Shown here: positions 8,163 to 17,055 of the stretch, piece by piece
How positions within the stretch are numbered: the first letter of the stretch is position 1
Layout: each line of letters begins with the position of its first letter
Source of the DNA: Prevotella sp.
Lineage (GTDB): Bacteria; Bacteroidota; Bacteroidia; Bacteroidales; Bacteroidaceae
Assembly (NCBI GenBank): GCA_017395215.1
Contig: JAFPVW010000009.1
Location: 1-57,163 of the forward strand
Direction of reading: 5' to 3'
Length of the DNA stretch: 57,163 nt
Notes under the pieces: generated by a model
Seen by the model: the letters and a program-made list of their open reading frames with translations, nothing else
Database searches by the model: none
Told to the model about the DNA's origin: nothing
Translations under genes and position numbers: made by a program

Positions 8163-10208
8163 TTACGAAATACCGGCCGCTTTCTTCAACGACTCCTTGA
8201 AGCTCTTTTCCGAAATCTGGTCCTCCTTGCCATCCTCATAGCGGAATATCTGCCAGTCGTCCTTCAGTATGGGCAGGTAGAAGATGTGATTCCTCAGTTT
8301 CTTGGAGCAATGCAGATAGCAGTCTTTCAGTTTGCCTATCTTCTGGTTGTATTCTTCTGGGTCGATGTTCTGCCCACTGGCCTTGTTGACGCTTTTCACC
8401 TCAAACACATGGATTCGCCCCGCCTTGTCCTTCATGATAAAGTCGGGATATGACGAATGAATGCCGTCAGCATAGTATTCGTATTTGATTTCCGATGACG
8501 TGGGGAAGTTCTTTCCCCACAGACAGCGCTCCTTGTCGTCAAACAGGTCCCCGTCGCTGACCAAAGCCATGTCTTCTTCGCAGTCCATCAGCACCGAAGC
8601 CCATTCACGCTCAGCCTCGCTGTCGAAAGTGAACTTATGACCACTGCCATCCTTGCGGCACCACACCCATGAGCGGATGCGCTCCGACTGGTCAGTCTCC
8701 ACATACGACGAAACGAGGGGGAACGACACGGTCTTACCAACTTCCATGCTCTCGTCGTAGTCGCAAATATAGTTGTCGTACTTTCTCCGCACCTCATCAG
8801 CCATCTCCATAAACCGCCACCAGCGCTGCACGTCACCGTTGGCATAACTGTAGCATAGTGTCTGCACGTCGTTAGGACATTGCTGCAACTTGTTCCATAG
8901 CTTGAAGATGTTGGTGCTGACGGGCGGTACGGGCTTGCTCTCCACCACGCTGTTCACATCGAAGTCGGCCTTTTCCGTCAGATTGGACAGCCGGGTAGTA
9001 GTCACTTTCACCTGCTGGCGGATGTCAACCTGCTGACTCTCCCACAGCTTGACCTGTCGGGTTTTCTTCATTGCCTCGGGCTTGACGCCCCACACCCATG
9101 CCATCATGGCCAAGTCCTGTGCTTTTTCTGGAAGAGTGTCAAAGTCCAGCAACCGTGGATTACGGCGGACGCGCCCCATCACCTGCTCGTCCAGTTGCTT
9201 GCTCTGCGTGTCTCGCACCTGATAAAGCATACAGGCCCTCGGAATATCCCACCCTTCCGAAATGACCATCTTGAAGACGATGATGTCGATGGTCGAGTCC
9301 TTGCCCTTCGCGTAGTCTTTCCAACGGCTGACGGGTAGCCGACGCTTCACGTCGTCGTTGGTGTCGCAGTCCTTGTCCTTATTCACTATGAGCATCCATT
9401 TCAGCTCCTGATGCTTGTCAATGGCCGGTCTGACCTGACGTTCCCACTCCTCCTGCGCCTTGTCCTTGTTAGATATTTGTATGATGAGACAGGGGTGTGT
9501 CTGAAGCAGGTTATTGTAGTCGCGTCGTATCTCTATGAACTTGTCGATGGCAGCATCTACGGGAATCGTCTCGTCATCCTCCAACTCAACCCGCTTGATG
9601 AGTCGGGCCTGCACGGCTTCCTCGTCTGTTATCTGCACGTCGGGCACCTGGCCGCGCTTCAGATTGGGTGTAGCTGAGAAGTTGATGACCTTCTGAAAGT
9701 GCTTTTCCGACAAGTCATCCAGGTTGTTGGTGGCCTGATGGCACTCGTCCTTGATGAGCCAAATCCTCTTCTTCATGCCCTGGCCGAAATAGCTCTCGGT
9801 CAGCGTTTTCAGGAAGTTCAGCATGGGGCCCTGCATCAGACGACCGTTCTTCTTGTACAAGTCGCGCGGCAGCACATAGACGTTGTGGTCAACGGGAATG
9901 AACAGTGTCTCTTCGCTGCTGACCTCTGTAGAAATGAGCCAAGGGTCTATCTTCGTAAAGACGCCCTTGTCGGCACAATCGCGGAATACGTCGTAGTTCT
10001 GTTCGGCCAGTCCTCCCTTTGAAAGTGTGGAAACGAGGAACACGACATCGCCCTTTGTCCCTAACACGCGGTTCATAAAGTCGGCCATCATGCGTGTCTT
10101 TCCGCTGCCCGTCGGAGCGCGGAATGTCAGTTCGCGCTTGCTGCCGTCTGCCTTACGTACCAGTTCTGCCACGGCACGCTGTTGCAAGTCTTTAGCCTCT
10201 TGTAGCAT
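8163..10208 (-). CDS. res: Type III restriction enzyme, Res subunit
   Basis: ATP-dependent helicase-nuclease subunit of a type III restriction-modification system, 681 residues. Superfamily 2 motifs: APTGSGKT (31-38), DECH (154-157), SATP (178-181), QVMGRVRR (342-349). A C-terminal PD-ExK nuclease is seen as YPDF (587-590) followed by FEVKS (E603, K605). The start was set at the ATG at 10208, which has GGAGGG just upstream and overlaps the 3' end of mod by 17 bp; a longer frame opening at 10274 would overlap mod by 83 bp. Co-transcribed with mod and convergent with the ptuAB pair. Confidence 0.88.
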   Translation of the reverse strand: MLQEAKDLQQRAVAELVRKADGSKRELTFRAPTGSGKTRMMADFMNRVLGTKGDVVFLVSTLSKGGLAEQNYDVFRDCADKGVFTKIDPWLISTEVSSEETLFIPVDHNVYVLPRDLYKKNGRLMQGPMLNFLKTLTESYFGQGMKKRIWLIKDECHQATNNLDDLSEKHFQKVINFSATPNLKRGQVPDVQITDEEAVQARLIKRVELEDDETIPVDAAIDKFIEIRRDYNNLLQTHPCLIIQISNKDKAQEEWERQVRPAIDKHQELKWMLIVNKDKDCDTNDDVKRRLPVSRWKDYAKGKDSTIDIIVFKMVISEGWDIPRACMLYQVRDTQSKQLDEQVMGRVRRNPRLLDFDTLPEKAQDLAMMAWVWGVKPEAMKKTRQVKLWESQQVDIRQQVKVTTTRLSNLTEKADFDVNSVVESKPVPPVSTNIFKLWNKLQQCPNDVQTLCYSYANGDVQRWWRFMEMADEVRRKYDNYICDYDESMEVGKTVSFPLVSSYVETDQSERIRSWVWCRKDGSGHKFTFDSEAEREWASVLMDCEEDMALVSDGDLFDDKERCLWGKNFPTSSEIKYEYYADGIHSSYPDFIMKDKAGRIHVFEVKSVNKASGQNIDPEEYNQKIGKLKDCYLHCSKKLRNHIFYLPILKDDWQIFRYEDGKEDQISEKSFKESLKKAAGIS

Positions 10209-11802
10209 GGTCAAGTTCCCTCCGTTTTGTTTCCCACTCCTTGTCGCTCTCCATATACTGCTGTGTATGGGCAAAGTTGCTGCACACCCAGGCTATCTTT
10301 TCCTTCAGCGTCTCAAACCTCTCCTGTCCGTAGAGCGTTTCGTCTATCACGTCAAACGGCGTCTTTCCTGGCGCAGAGTTGTCGTTGGCCACAGTTGCTA
10401 TCTCGTAAACGTCCAAGTTGTCGCCGTATGGCAGATTTTCCTGTGCCCACCTAAAGTCCTTCGTTCCGTCGTAGCATTCGCCAGTCATAATGCGCTTCAG
10501 ACGTTTGGCCGTCACGTCGTAAGCTATACCATTTGGCGTGGTGCCAGTCTTTTCGTTCAGCTGGCAAAGGATAAACTGGCGGTTGCCCTTGTCCTTTTCG
10601 TTCAATGAGAGTACGGCGTGGCCGGTGGTGCCAGAGCCTGCGAAGAAGTCGAGGATGATGGAATCCTTGTCACCATACAAAGCCACTATCCTTTCCATCA
10701 ACCCTACTGGTTTGGGATAAGGAAATACAAAATTGTCACTGAATATCTTCTTCAAGTCTTTAGTTGCATCCTGGGAGTGCCCTACATCGGAATACTTCCA
10801 AATCGTCATTGGGGTAATGCCTTGCTTTACCTCAGTGAGAAACTTCTTCACTCGCGGCATATTCGCACCATCTTCGCCAAACCAAATGCGGTTGTCCTTC
10901 CGCATTTCTTCAAATCTGTCTTTTGTAAATAGCCAGCATCTTCCACTTGCAGGTTTCAAGACATTCCCATTCGGTCCAATAATATCATAAAGTTTCTCTT
11001 TAATAACGGGGCCTACGGTCATATCAGAAGAAGTCCATACTCCTCTCGGGTCGTTGTCAGGATTGGAATATCTATCATTAGTCTCGTCCGTTCGTGATAA
11101 ACCATTACATCTTGCATTGGTTATGTTCCTTGCATAGCAAAGAATATAATCATGGCTTTCTGAGAAATGTTTCTTTAAATTGACGGGAGCAAAAGCCCTT
11201 TCCCAAATGATATTGGCAATGAAGTTATACTCCCTGAATACCTCGTCGAACAGGCACTTGACATACGCCTGGTTCTTGTCATCAATGCTGCAGAATATCA
11301 CCCCATCATCTGCCAGCAGCTGCTTGGCCAGCATCAGTCGCGGATAGAGCATGGAAAGCAGGTTGTCGCGGGTGATGGCATTCTCGTAGTTCGTCTGTGC
11401 AAACTCGCCCATGCTGTCCTTGCCGTAAGGCGGATCGATATAGATGACGGAGATGCGCCCAAGGTATTCTACCAAGAGATTTTGCAAAGCCTCGTAGTTG
11501 TCGCCTATGATGAGCTTGTGGGTGGGACGGCTTTCATCCGTGCGGAAGCTCAGCGCTTCGTTCTTCTTGAAATAGCGTATGTCCTTGCCCAACTTCTCCA
11601 AACGTTTGTCGAAGTGGAATCCTGTCCGCTTATACGTCGTACCCAACGCGGCTATCATCATCGCCTCGTCCACGTCGTCAGCTTGCCGAATCAGCTTTTT
11701 CAGCAGCTCGGCGTTCGTCGGCTCCAGGATATGGTCCTCCACCCGACGGTCAATGTCGGCAATCAGGCTCTCCCTGCTTGCCCTCAGCGTGTCGTTTGTC
11801 AT
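10192..11802 (-). CDS. mod: Type III DNA methyltransferase, Mod subunit
   Basis: Adenine-N6 methyltransferase and specificity subunit of a type III restriction-modification system, 536 residues. Motif IV DPPYG lies at 123-127 and motif I FFAGSGTTGH at 386-395, the beta-class order usual for Mod proteins. The stretch between them (about 195-360, bases about 10720-11215) is the expected target-recognition domain and is visibly AT-richer than both flanks, which suggests exchange of that domain. The following res start overlaps the mod stop. Upstream lies a leader of about 300 nt with strong predicted structure. Confidence 0.9.
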   Translation of the reverse strand: MTNDTLRASRESLIADIDRRVEDHILEPTNAELLKKLIRQADDVDEAMMIAALGTTYKRTGFHFDKRLEKLGKDIRYFKKNEALSFRTDESRPTHKLIIGDNYEALQNLLVEYLGRISVIYIDPPYGKDSMGEFAQTNYENAITRDNLLSMLYPRLMLAKQLLADDGVIFCSIDDKNQAYVKCLFDEVFREYNFIANIIWERAFAPVNLKKHFSESHDYILCYARNITNARCNGLSRTDETNDRYSNPDNDPRGVWTSSDMTVGPVIKEKLYDIIGPNGNVLKPASGRCWLFTKDRFEEMRKDNRIWFGEDGANMPRVKKFLTEVKQGITPMTIWKYSDVGHSQDATKDLKKIFSDNFVFPYPKPVGLMERIVALYGDKDSIILDFFAGSGTTGHAVLSLNEKDKGNRQFILCQLNEKTGTTPNGIAYDVTAKRLKRIMTGECYDGTKDFRWAQENLPYGDNLDVYEIATVANDNSAPGKTPFDVIDETLYGQERFETLKEKIAWVCSNFAHTQQYMESDKEWETKRRELDHATRG

Positions 11803-11822
11803 TACTGCATTAATATGTTTTA

Positions 11823-12106
11823 GTTCTTATTAATGCGCCGAGCCACCAAACAAAACGATTCCTGCAAGCACCCGTATGGACACAAAACGTGGACGAATCC
11901 CCGTTTGATGTTCCAGGTACTTGCAGGAAACCTTCACCAAGAAAACAGGAAAACGCCCACTATACCAGTAGGCGCTACCATTATTACTTGATGAGTTCTT
12001 TCTACCTGCAAGTTTCGGAACATCTTGAATAATAGCCAACGCTAATGTATAACCCACGAAAGTCGCACCGCCACACCTGCACTCAGGCTCCCGCAGCCGT
12101 GCTTGG
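11823..12106 (-). ncRNA. Candidate structured leader or small RNA upstream of mod
   Basis: A stretch of about 285 nt between a -7 element (12110-12117, minus strand) and the mod start. On the minus strand it holds a 14-bp stem (TTCCTGCAAG with CTTGCAGGAA, extended by TACC with GGTG), whose loop contains further pairing (TGGA-ACA-CAAACG with CGTTTTG-TGT-CCA); a hairpin CGCCTAC/GTGGGCG in the middle; and GGCT/AGCC plus ACCCA/TGGGT pairings near the 5' end. An open frame of 126 codons spans it (11830-12210), but that frame would begin upstream of the promoter and shows no recognisable domain. I do not recognise the RNA family. It could be an independent small RNA, a cis-regulatory leader or a domain remnant. 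Confidence 0.42.
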
Positions 12107-12109
12107 GTG

Positions 12110-12117
12110 CAAAGGTA
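12110..12117 (-). promoter_or_regulatory. -7 element ahead of the mod leader
   Basis: TACCTTTG on the minus strand. Only a weak TTTC is seen at the -33 distance. Confidence 0.5.
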
Positions 12118-12225
12118 CAAAGAAAAAATGAAAAAGAAAACATGGACAGCTATTTTTTTTGCTTTCCCTTGTTTCGATTGTCCATTTAATAATGTACGCA
12201 GCGCGCTCATACGCGTGAAAGTTAA

Positions 12226-12688
12226 AAAGTGCCTACACTGCTTACACTTGAGGTTAACAGACTGGAAGACAGTACGTTATTAAGTGTAAGCAGATTTATT
12301 TAGTGTAGGCAACATTTCTGAAAAGACGTGGCAACTGGGCAAAAAGGCGGCATTTTCCGCTCTGATTCTATGGTGCTGAACAACGAGAGAGCGGCGCTTT
12401 CGGGACGTTCCCACGGCCTGGGACGTTTGTACCAGGCCGTTGGAACGGTTGGGAACATCCACTATTCTGGCGGTTTGTGGACTGAGGTTTCTGATTGTCG
12501 GTTGTGCTTGGCGTTTTGATGCCGGACGTTGCTGTCGGCAATCAGCATTTTCGACGTCGTTTTTGCGGATTTCAGCCGATATCAGAGCGTTTTTGAGGGC
12601 ATTGCCTACACTAAACAAATTTGCCTACACAAAGAAACACTCTGATATACAGTTTATTACGGCTTAGTGTAAGCAGTGTAGGCACTTT
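12226..12688. mobile_element. MITE-like inverted-repeat element, 463 bp
   Basis: The two ends are perfect 23-bp inverted repeats (12226-12248 and 12666-12688), each containing GCCTACACTGCTTACACT or its complement. A second, nested perfect 14-bp inverted repeat lies at 12299-12312 and 12602-12615 (TTTAGTGTAGGCAA and complement). The YTACAC core occurs about seven times in both orientations. The interior has no convincing gene, although short frames exist on both strands. No clear target-site duplication is visible. Best read as a non-autonomous element between mod and the S9 peptidase gene. Confidence 0.6.
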
Positions 12689-12770
12689 AAAACTTTTTTT
12701 GTGCGCGCGATGGGTGGCAGAAGCAGAAGACAGGCGGTTTTGCAACATTTAACTATTATGGCGGGGCAAT

Positions 12771-12803
12771 ATTGGTGAAAGTGGATTTTTATTCGTAACT
12801 TTG
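12771..12803 (+). promoter_or_regulatory. Promoter of the S9 peptidase gene
   Basis: ATTG (12771-12774), 21 bp, TAACTTTG (12796-12803). It lies outside the MITE-like element. Confidence 0.65.
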
Positions 12804-12827
12804 CAGAAAAATCAGAAAGGGATGAAT

Positions 12828-15311
12828 ATGAAGAGACTATTAACGGTGGCCGTCCTTGCGGCCCTGACCTTACAGGCAGCTGCCCAGCAGCAGAAGACAG
12901 AAGTGAAAACATTCAGACTGGCTGGACCATACGCCGTGGCTGAGCCGTTTGCTGCTGACAGCGTCGACGTGCAGGGCAAGAAGTTCGACGTGAAGTCGTC
13001 GCTCTCAGCATTGCCGCTGCAGGCTGAGGCGCAGGGCGTGTTCAGCGGCAGCGTGCTGCCCTCGCTGAAGGACTCACGGTCGGTGGGCGTACTGACGTTC
13101 TACGTGAACAACGCTGACTACGTGAAGGGAAAAATCAACGTGAAGGGCCCCAGGAACTACAAGCTCTACATCGACGACAAGGAGGCCGGCGCCGACCTGA
13201 GCCTGGCCCCCGAGCACCATACATTCGCCATCCGCTATCTGGCCGAGCCCAACGACACCGACAGCATCAGCGTCAGCTTCGATACGCAGATTGCCGTCAG
13301 TCCGACCACCGACAAGCGCCACCCCTACATGATCCACGACCTGCTGGACGGGCGGCGCGTGCGGGGCATAGCCCTCTCGGCCGACGGTTCGCTGGTCAGC
13401 ATGAGCTACCAGACCACCGAGCCTACGGGAAACAGCCGCTGGGACTACGAGCTGCGCGAGGCAAAGAGCGGCCGGCTGCTGCAGCGCCCCACGAGAAGCG
13501 TGAACTGGATGCCTACGAGCACAGCCTGGCTCGAGGAGGAGAAGGAGCAGGGCCAGCGCGTATTATATAAGGTGGACGCCATGACGGGCGAGCGCACCCG
13601 CTGGGCCGCCGGACTGCCCGAGGGCAGCTACACCGTCAGTCCGACCGAGGACTACCTCATCATCACCGCCACCGAGGACGGCCCGAAGGAGGATGCCGGC
13701 GTCTTCGAGGTGACCGAGATGGACGACCGCCAGCCCGGCTGGCGCAAGCGCAGGTTCCTTGTGCGCTTCGATGTCAGGACGGGCGTCAGCCAGCGCATCA
13801 CCTTCGGCTCCAAGGGCCAGTACCTGGCCGACATCAGTGCCGACGGGCAGAAGCTGCTCATCGGCGCCAGCTACTCCTGGCTGGCCCAGCGCCCGACGGA
13901 GGTTGGCGACTACTACCTGATGGACGCCCGTACGCTGAAGGTCGACACCGTGCTGCAGTGCGTGGGCTTCCTCGGCGGTGCCCTGCTGTCGCCCGATGCC
14001 AGGCAGATTCTGTTCACCGGCACGCCCGAGGCCTTCAACCGCATCGGCTGTCAGCTGCCACTCGACGTGACCCCGAGCATGACCGAGAACGAGCTCTTCC
14101 TCTACGACATCGCCACGAAGAAGGTGACGCCGCTGACTAAGGACTTCGACCCGAGCATCAACAGCGTCGTCTGGTCGAAGGCCAGCGGACAGATATTCTT
14201 CAATGCCGAGAACCGCGACTACGTGCACATCTATCAGCTCAATCCTGCCGACGGCAAGATTGTCAGGCTTGAACTCGTCGGCGACAATGCCTACCGCTTC
14301 AGTCTGTCTGAGCACGCCAACGTGCTGGGCTATCTCAGCGACAAGACGATGGAGCCCACCTCTGCCTTCATAGCCTTTACGGCCAAGGGCAAGAGCGCCG
14401 TCAAGCAGTTCTCCCTCTTCGAAGGCAAGATCGCCCTCGGCGACGCTGAGCTTGGCACCTGCCGCGACTGGAACTTCACCAACAGCAACGGCGACACCGT
14501 CTATGGGCGCCTGTATCTGCCTGCTGACTTCGACGCCGCGAAGAAATATCCGATGATAGTCTACTACTACGGCGGCTGCTCGCCCGTCACGCGCACCTTC
14601 GAGTCGCGCTATCCCGCCCAGTATTACGCCTCGTTGGGCTACGTGGTCTACATTCTGCAGCCCAGCGGAGCCACCGGCTTCGGCCAAGAGTGGGCCTCGC
14701 GCCACGTCAACACCGCCGGCGGCGCGCCCGCCGCCGATGGTTCCGTGCCTGCTGGTACGCCGGCAGGCGACATCATCGAGGGTACGAAGCGCATCTGCGC
14801 TGAGCATCCCTTCATCGACGCCTCGAAGATAGGCTGCATGGGTGCCAGCTACGGCGGCTTCATGACCATGTACCTGCAGACCGTCACCGACATCTTTGCC
14901 GCTGCCGTCAGCCACGCCGGCATCGCCAACCACACCAGCTACTGGGGCGAGGGCTACTGGGGCTACAACTACAGCGAGGTGTCGATGGCCAACAGCTACC
15001 CCTGGAGCCACCGCCAGCTCTACGTCGACCAGTCCCCGCTGTTCCGTGCCGACAAGGTGCACACGCCGCTGCTGCTGCTTCACGGCAATGCTGACACCAA
15101 CGTGCCGCTCATCGAGAGCCTCCAGATGTTCACCGCCCTGAAGCTCCTGGGCCGCGAGGTGGCCTTGGTCGAGGTGGCAGGCGAGAACCACCACATTCTC
15201 GACTACACGAAGCGCACCCGCTGGATGCAGACCCAGATGGCCTGGTTCCAGAAATGGCTGAAGGGCGACTCCACGTGGTGGGACGCCCTCTATCCGAAGA
15301 AGCATCTGTAA
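12828..15311 (+). CDS. Exported S9-family peptidase (prolyl oligopeptidase/DPP IV type)
   Basis: Secreted or periplasmic serine peptidase of 827 residues that probably removes dipeptides from the N-terminus of peptides. A signal peptide is visible (MKRLLTVAVLAALTLQAAAQ). A long beta-propeller-like N-terminal region is followed by an alpha/beta-hydrolase domain with the catalytic serine in GASYGGF (S674), aspartate in HGNADTNVP (D756) and histidine in GENHH (H788). The ATG at 12828 is preferred because AAAGG lies at suitable spacing; ATG at 12822 is an alternative. It stands alone, with its own promoter. Confidence 0.9.
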   Translation: MKRLLTVAVLAALTLQAAAQQQKTEVKTFRLAGPYAVAEPFAADSVDVQGKKFDVKSSLSALPLQAEAQGVFSGSVLPSLKDSRSVGVLTFYVNNADYVKGKINVKGPRNYKLYIDDKEAGADLSLAPEHHTFAIRYLAEPNDTDSISVSFDTQIAVSPTTDKRHPYMIHDLLDGRRVRGIALSADGSLVSMSYQTTEPTGNSRWDYELREAKSGRLLQRPTRSVNWMPTSTAWLEEEKEQGQRVLYKVDAMTGERTRWAAGLPEGSYTVSPTEDYLIITATEDGPKEDAGVFEVTEMDDRQPGWRKRRFLVRFDVRTGVSQRITFGSKGQYLADISADGQKLLIGASYSWLAQRPTEVGDYYLMDARTLKVDTVLQCVGFLGGALLSPDARQILFTGTPEAFNRIGCQLPLDVTPSMTENELFLYDIATKKVTPLTKDFDPSINSVVWSKASGQIFFNAENRDYVHIYQLNPADGKIVRLELVGDNAYRFSLSEHANVLGYLSDKTMEPTSAFIAFTAKGKSAVKQFSLFEGKIALGDAELGTCRDWNFTNSNGDTVYGRLYLPADFDAAKKYPMIVYYYGGCSPVTRTFESRYPAQYYASLGYVVYILQPSGATGFGQEWASRHVNTAGGAPAADGSVPAGTPAGDIIEGTKRICAEHPFIDASKIGCMGASYGGFMTMYLQTVTDIFAAAVSHAGIANHTSYWGEGYWGYNYSEVSMANSYPWSHRQLYVDQSPLFRADKVHTPLLLLHGNADTNVPLIESLQMFTALKLLGREVALVEVAGENHHILDYTKRTRWMQTQMAWFQKWLKGDSTWWDALYPKKHL

Positions 15312-15354
15312 GAGTCGTCTGCGGCCTTGACAGACAGAGAAATAAAGACTGTAA

Positions 15355-15531
15355 TTACTTGTAGTTCTCGTCGGCACTGACGTCGCCGTGGAGCGCGTCC
15401 TGAAACGAGTCCCAGTCCTGGAAACCGACCAGCAGCGACAGCCGGTCGAGTGTCTTGCGGTCGGGCTTGTGTAGTAGTTCCTTTTCCACGGCTACCAAGA
15501 GTTTCTTCAGTGCCAAGCGTTTCTTTTCCAT
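15355..15531 (-). CDS. Small conserved hypothetical protein (58 aa)
   Basis: A 58-residue charged protein beginning MEKKRLALKKLLVAVEKELL and ending VSADENYK. It has a helical, basic N-terminus and an acidic C-terminus, with LSLLVGFQDWDSFQDALHG in the middle. The start was chosen at the ATG at 15531, because a -7 element (TAATTTTG, minus strand, 15550-15557) lies just upstream of it. It is divergent from the AICAR formyltransferase gene. I do not know its function. Confidence 0.65.
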   Translation of the reverse strand: MEKKRLALKKLLVAVEKELLHKPDRKTLDRLSLLVGFQDWDSFQDALHGDVSADENYK

Positions 15532-15570
15532 AAATTCTGAATTTTGCTGCAAAATTACAAAAATATTTCG

Positions 15571-15578
15571 TACCTTTG
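15571..15578 (+). promoter_or_regulatory. -7 element, AICAR formyltransferase gene
   Basis: TACCTTTG, 31 bp before the ATG at 15610. The nearest TTTG upstream (15543-15546) is 24 bp away, longer than usual. Confidence 0.6.
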
Positions 15579-15609
15579 CACACAAATCGACAAAAAACGC
15601 AAAAGCACA

Positions 15610-16797
15610 ATGAAAGAATTAGCACTGAAGTATGGATGCAATCCGAACCAGAAGCCTTCGCGCATCTTCATGCAGGAGGGCGAGTTACCCATCGAAGTAA
15701 TCAACGGCCGTCCGGGCTACATCAATTTCCTCGACGCCTTCAACGCCTGGCAGCTGGTCAAAGAGCTGAAGGAGGCTACTGGCCTGCCCGCCGCCGCGTC
15801 GTTCAAGCACGTCAGCCCCGCCGGTGCTGCCGTGGGACTGCCGCTGACCGACACGCTGAAGAAAATCTATTTCGTCGACGATATCGAGGGACTCGATGAG
15901 TCGCCCATTGCCTGTGCCTACGCCCGTGCCCGCGGTGCCGACCGTATGTCGTCGTATGGCGACTTCGTGGCCCTGAGCGACACCTGCGACAAGACGACGG
16001 CCCTGCTGCTGAAGCGCGAGGTCAGCGACGGCGTGATTGCCCCCGGCTATACCGACGAGGCTATTGCAATTCTGAAGGACAAGCGCAAGGGCACGTATAA
16101 CGTCATAAAGATGGATCCGGCGTACCGTCCTGCTCCCGTGGAGACGAAGCAGTGCTTCGGCATCACCTTCGAGCAGGGACGCAACGAAATCCGCCTGAAC
16201 GCCCCCGCCCTGTTTGAGAATATTCCGACGCAGAACAAGACCTTCCCGGCTGAGGCCAAGCGCGACCTCATCATTGCACTCATCACGCTGAAGTACACGC
16301 AGTCGAACTCCGTCTGCTACGTCAAGGACGGCCAGGCCATCGGCATCGGTGCCGGTCAGCAGAGCCGCATCCACTGCACCCGTCTGGCTGGCAACAAGGC
16401 CGACATCTGGTGGCTGCGCCAGCACCCGAAGGTGATGTCGCTGCCCTTCAAGGAGGGCATCCGCCGTGCCGACCGCGACAACACCATCGACGTGTACATC
16501 TCTGAGGACGAGCACGACGACGTGCTGCGCGACGGCGCCTGGCAGCAGTTCTTCACCGAACAGCCTGCCGTGCTGACCCTTGACGAGAAGAAAGCCTGGA
16601 TAGCGCAGAACACAAAGGTGGCACTCGGCTCTGACGCCTTCTTCCCCTTCGGCGACAACATCGAGCGCGCCCACAAGAGCGGCGTGGAGTTCATTGCCCA
16701 GGCCGGCGGTTCCGTGCGCGACGACCATGTCATCATGACCTGCGACAAGTACGGCATCGCCATGGCGTTTACCGGCGTCAGGCTGTTCCACCATTAA
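15610..16797 (+). CDS. purH: AICAR formyltransferase without IMP cyclohydrolase domain
   Basis: Transfers the formyl group of 10-formyltetrahydrofolate to AICAR, the penultimate step of IMP synthesis. The 395-residue protein begins MKELALKYGCNPNQKPSRIF and holds the AICARFT segments AAASFKHVSPAGAAVG, ARARGADRMSSYGDFVALSD, YTQSNSVCYVKDGQAIGIGA and HKSGVEFIAQAGGSVRDD. The N-terminal MGS-like cyclohydrolase domain of the usual bifunctional PurH (about 500 residues) is absent, so the ring closure to IMP must be done by another protein. Its stop codon is followed at once by a G/C-rich palindromic half element. The symbol is given by homology to the C-terminal part of PurH. Confidence 0.92.
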   Translation: MKELALKYGCNPNQKPSRIFMQEGELPIEVINGRPGYINFLDAFNAWQLVKELKEATGLPAAASFKHVSPAGAAVGLPLTDTLKKIYFVDDIEGLDESPIACAYARARGADRMSSYGDFVALSDTCDKTTALLLKREVSDGVIAPGYTDEAIAILKDKRKGTYNVIKMDPAYRPAPVETKQCFGITFEQGRNEIRLNAPALFENIPTQNKTFPAEAKRDLIIALITLKYTQSNSVCYVKDGQAIGIGAGQQSRIHCTRLAGNKADIWWLRQHPKVMSLPFKEGIRRADRDNTIDVYISEDEHDDVLRDGAWQQFFTEQPAVLTLDEKKAWIAQNTKVALGSDAFFPFGDNIERAHKSGVEFIAQAGGSVRDDHVIMTCDKYGIAMAFTGVRLFHH

Positions 16798-16798
16798 A

Positions 16799-16831
16799 AG
16801 CCCACCCCCAACCCCTCCCCAAGGGAGGGGA
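16799..16831 (+). repeat. Intergenic palindromic half element
   Basis: Begins two bases after the purH stop codon. It contains the hairpin CCCCTCCC (16812-16819) / GGGAGGGG (16823-16830), preceded by a CCCACCCC tract. A close relative lies directly after the SusC stop at 46584-46616. Without a following T tract it is not a standard terminator. Confidence 0.75.
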
Positions 16832-16850
16832 GTAATAAAAACAACAGACT

Positions 16851-17051
16851 ATGACAGGCGAAGAGGACTTTCAGAAAATCCTGGAGAACGGCATCTCGTT
16901 CGGTCGGGGCGGCGACCGCCGCGACCCGAATGAGGGCAAGGTGAAGACCAAGGCCAAGAAAAAGCAGTACATCACGGGGGCGCACGGTTCGGGGTCGGCA
17001 CGACAGAAGGCCAAGTACCGCGAACAGCGTGCCAACCGCAAGCATCGATAA
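16851..17051 (+). CDS. Small basic hypothetical protein (66 aa)
   Basis: A 66-residue protein beginning MTGEEDFQKILENG with a strongly basic C-terminal half (KVKTKAKKKQYI and KAKYREQRANRKHR). It is co-directional with the AICAR formyltransferase gene, 53 bp downstream, and followed by a strong terminator, which supports it as a real gene. Its composition suggests binding to RNA, DNA or the ribosome, but that is inference; no family was recognised. Confidence 0.6.
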   Translation: MTGEEDFQKILENGISFGRGGDRRDPNEGKVKTKAKKKQYITGAHGSGSARQKAKYREQRANRKHR

Positions 17052-17055
17052 GAGA

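Noticed and set aside
11830-12210. 126-codon minus-strand frame upstream of mod
   Set aside because: Its start lies upstream of the predicted promoter and no domain is recognisable; the region is better explained as structured RNA, though coding cannot be fully excluded.
13563-15377. Long minus-strand open frame of 604 codons
   Set aside because: It lies antisense to the S9 peptidase gene and its translation has the Val/Ala/Gly/His-rich composition of a mirror frame in GC-rich DNA, without domains.
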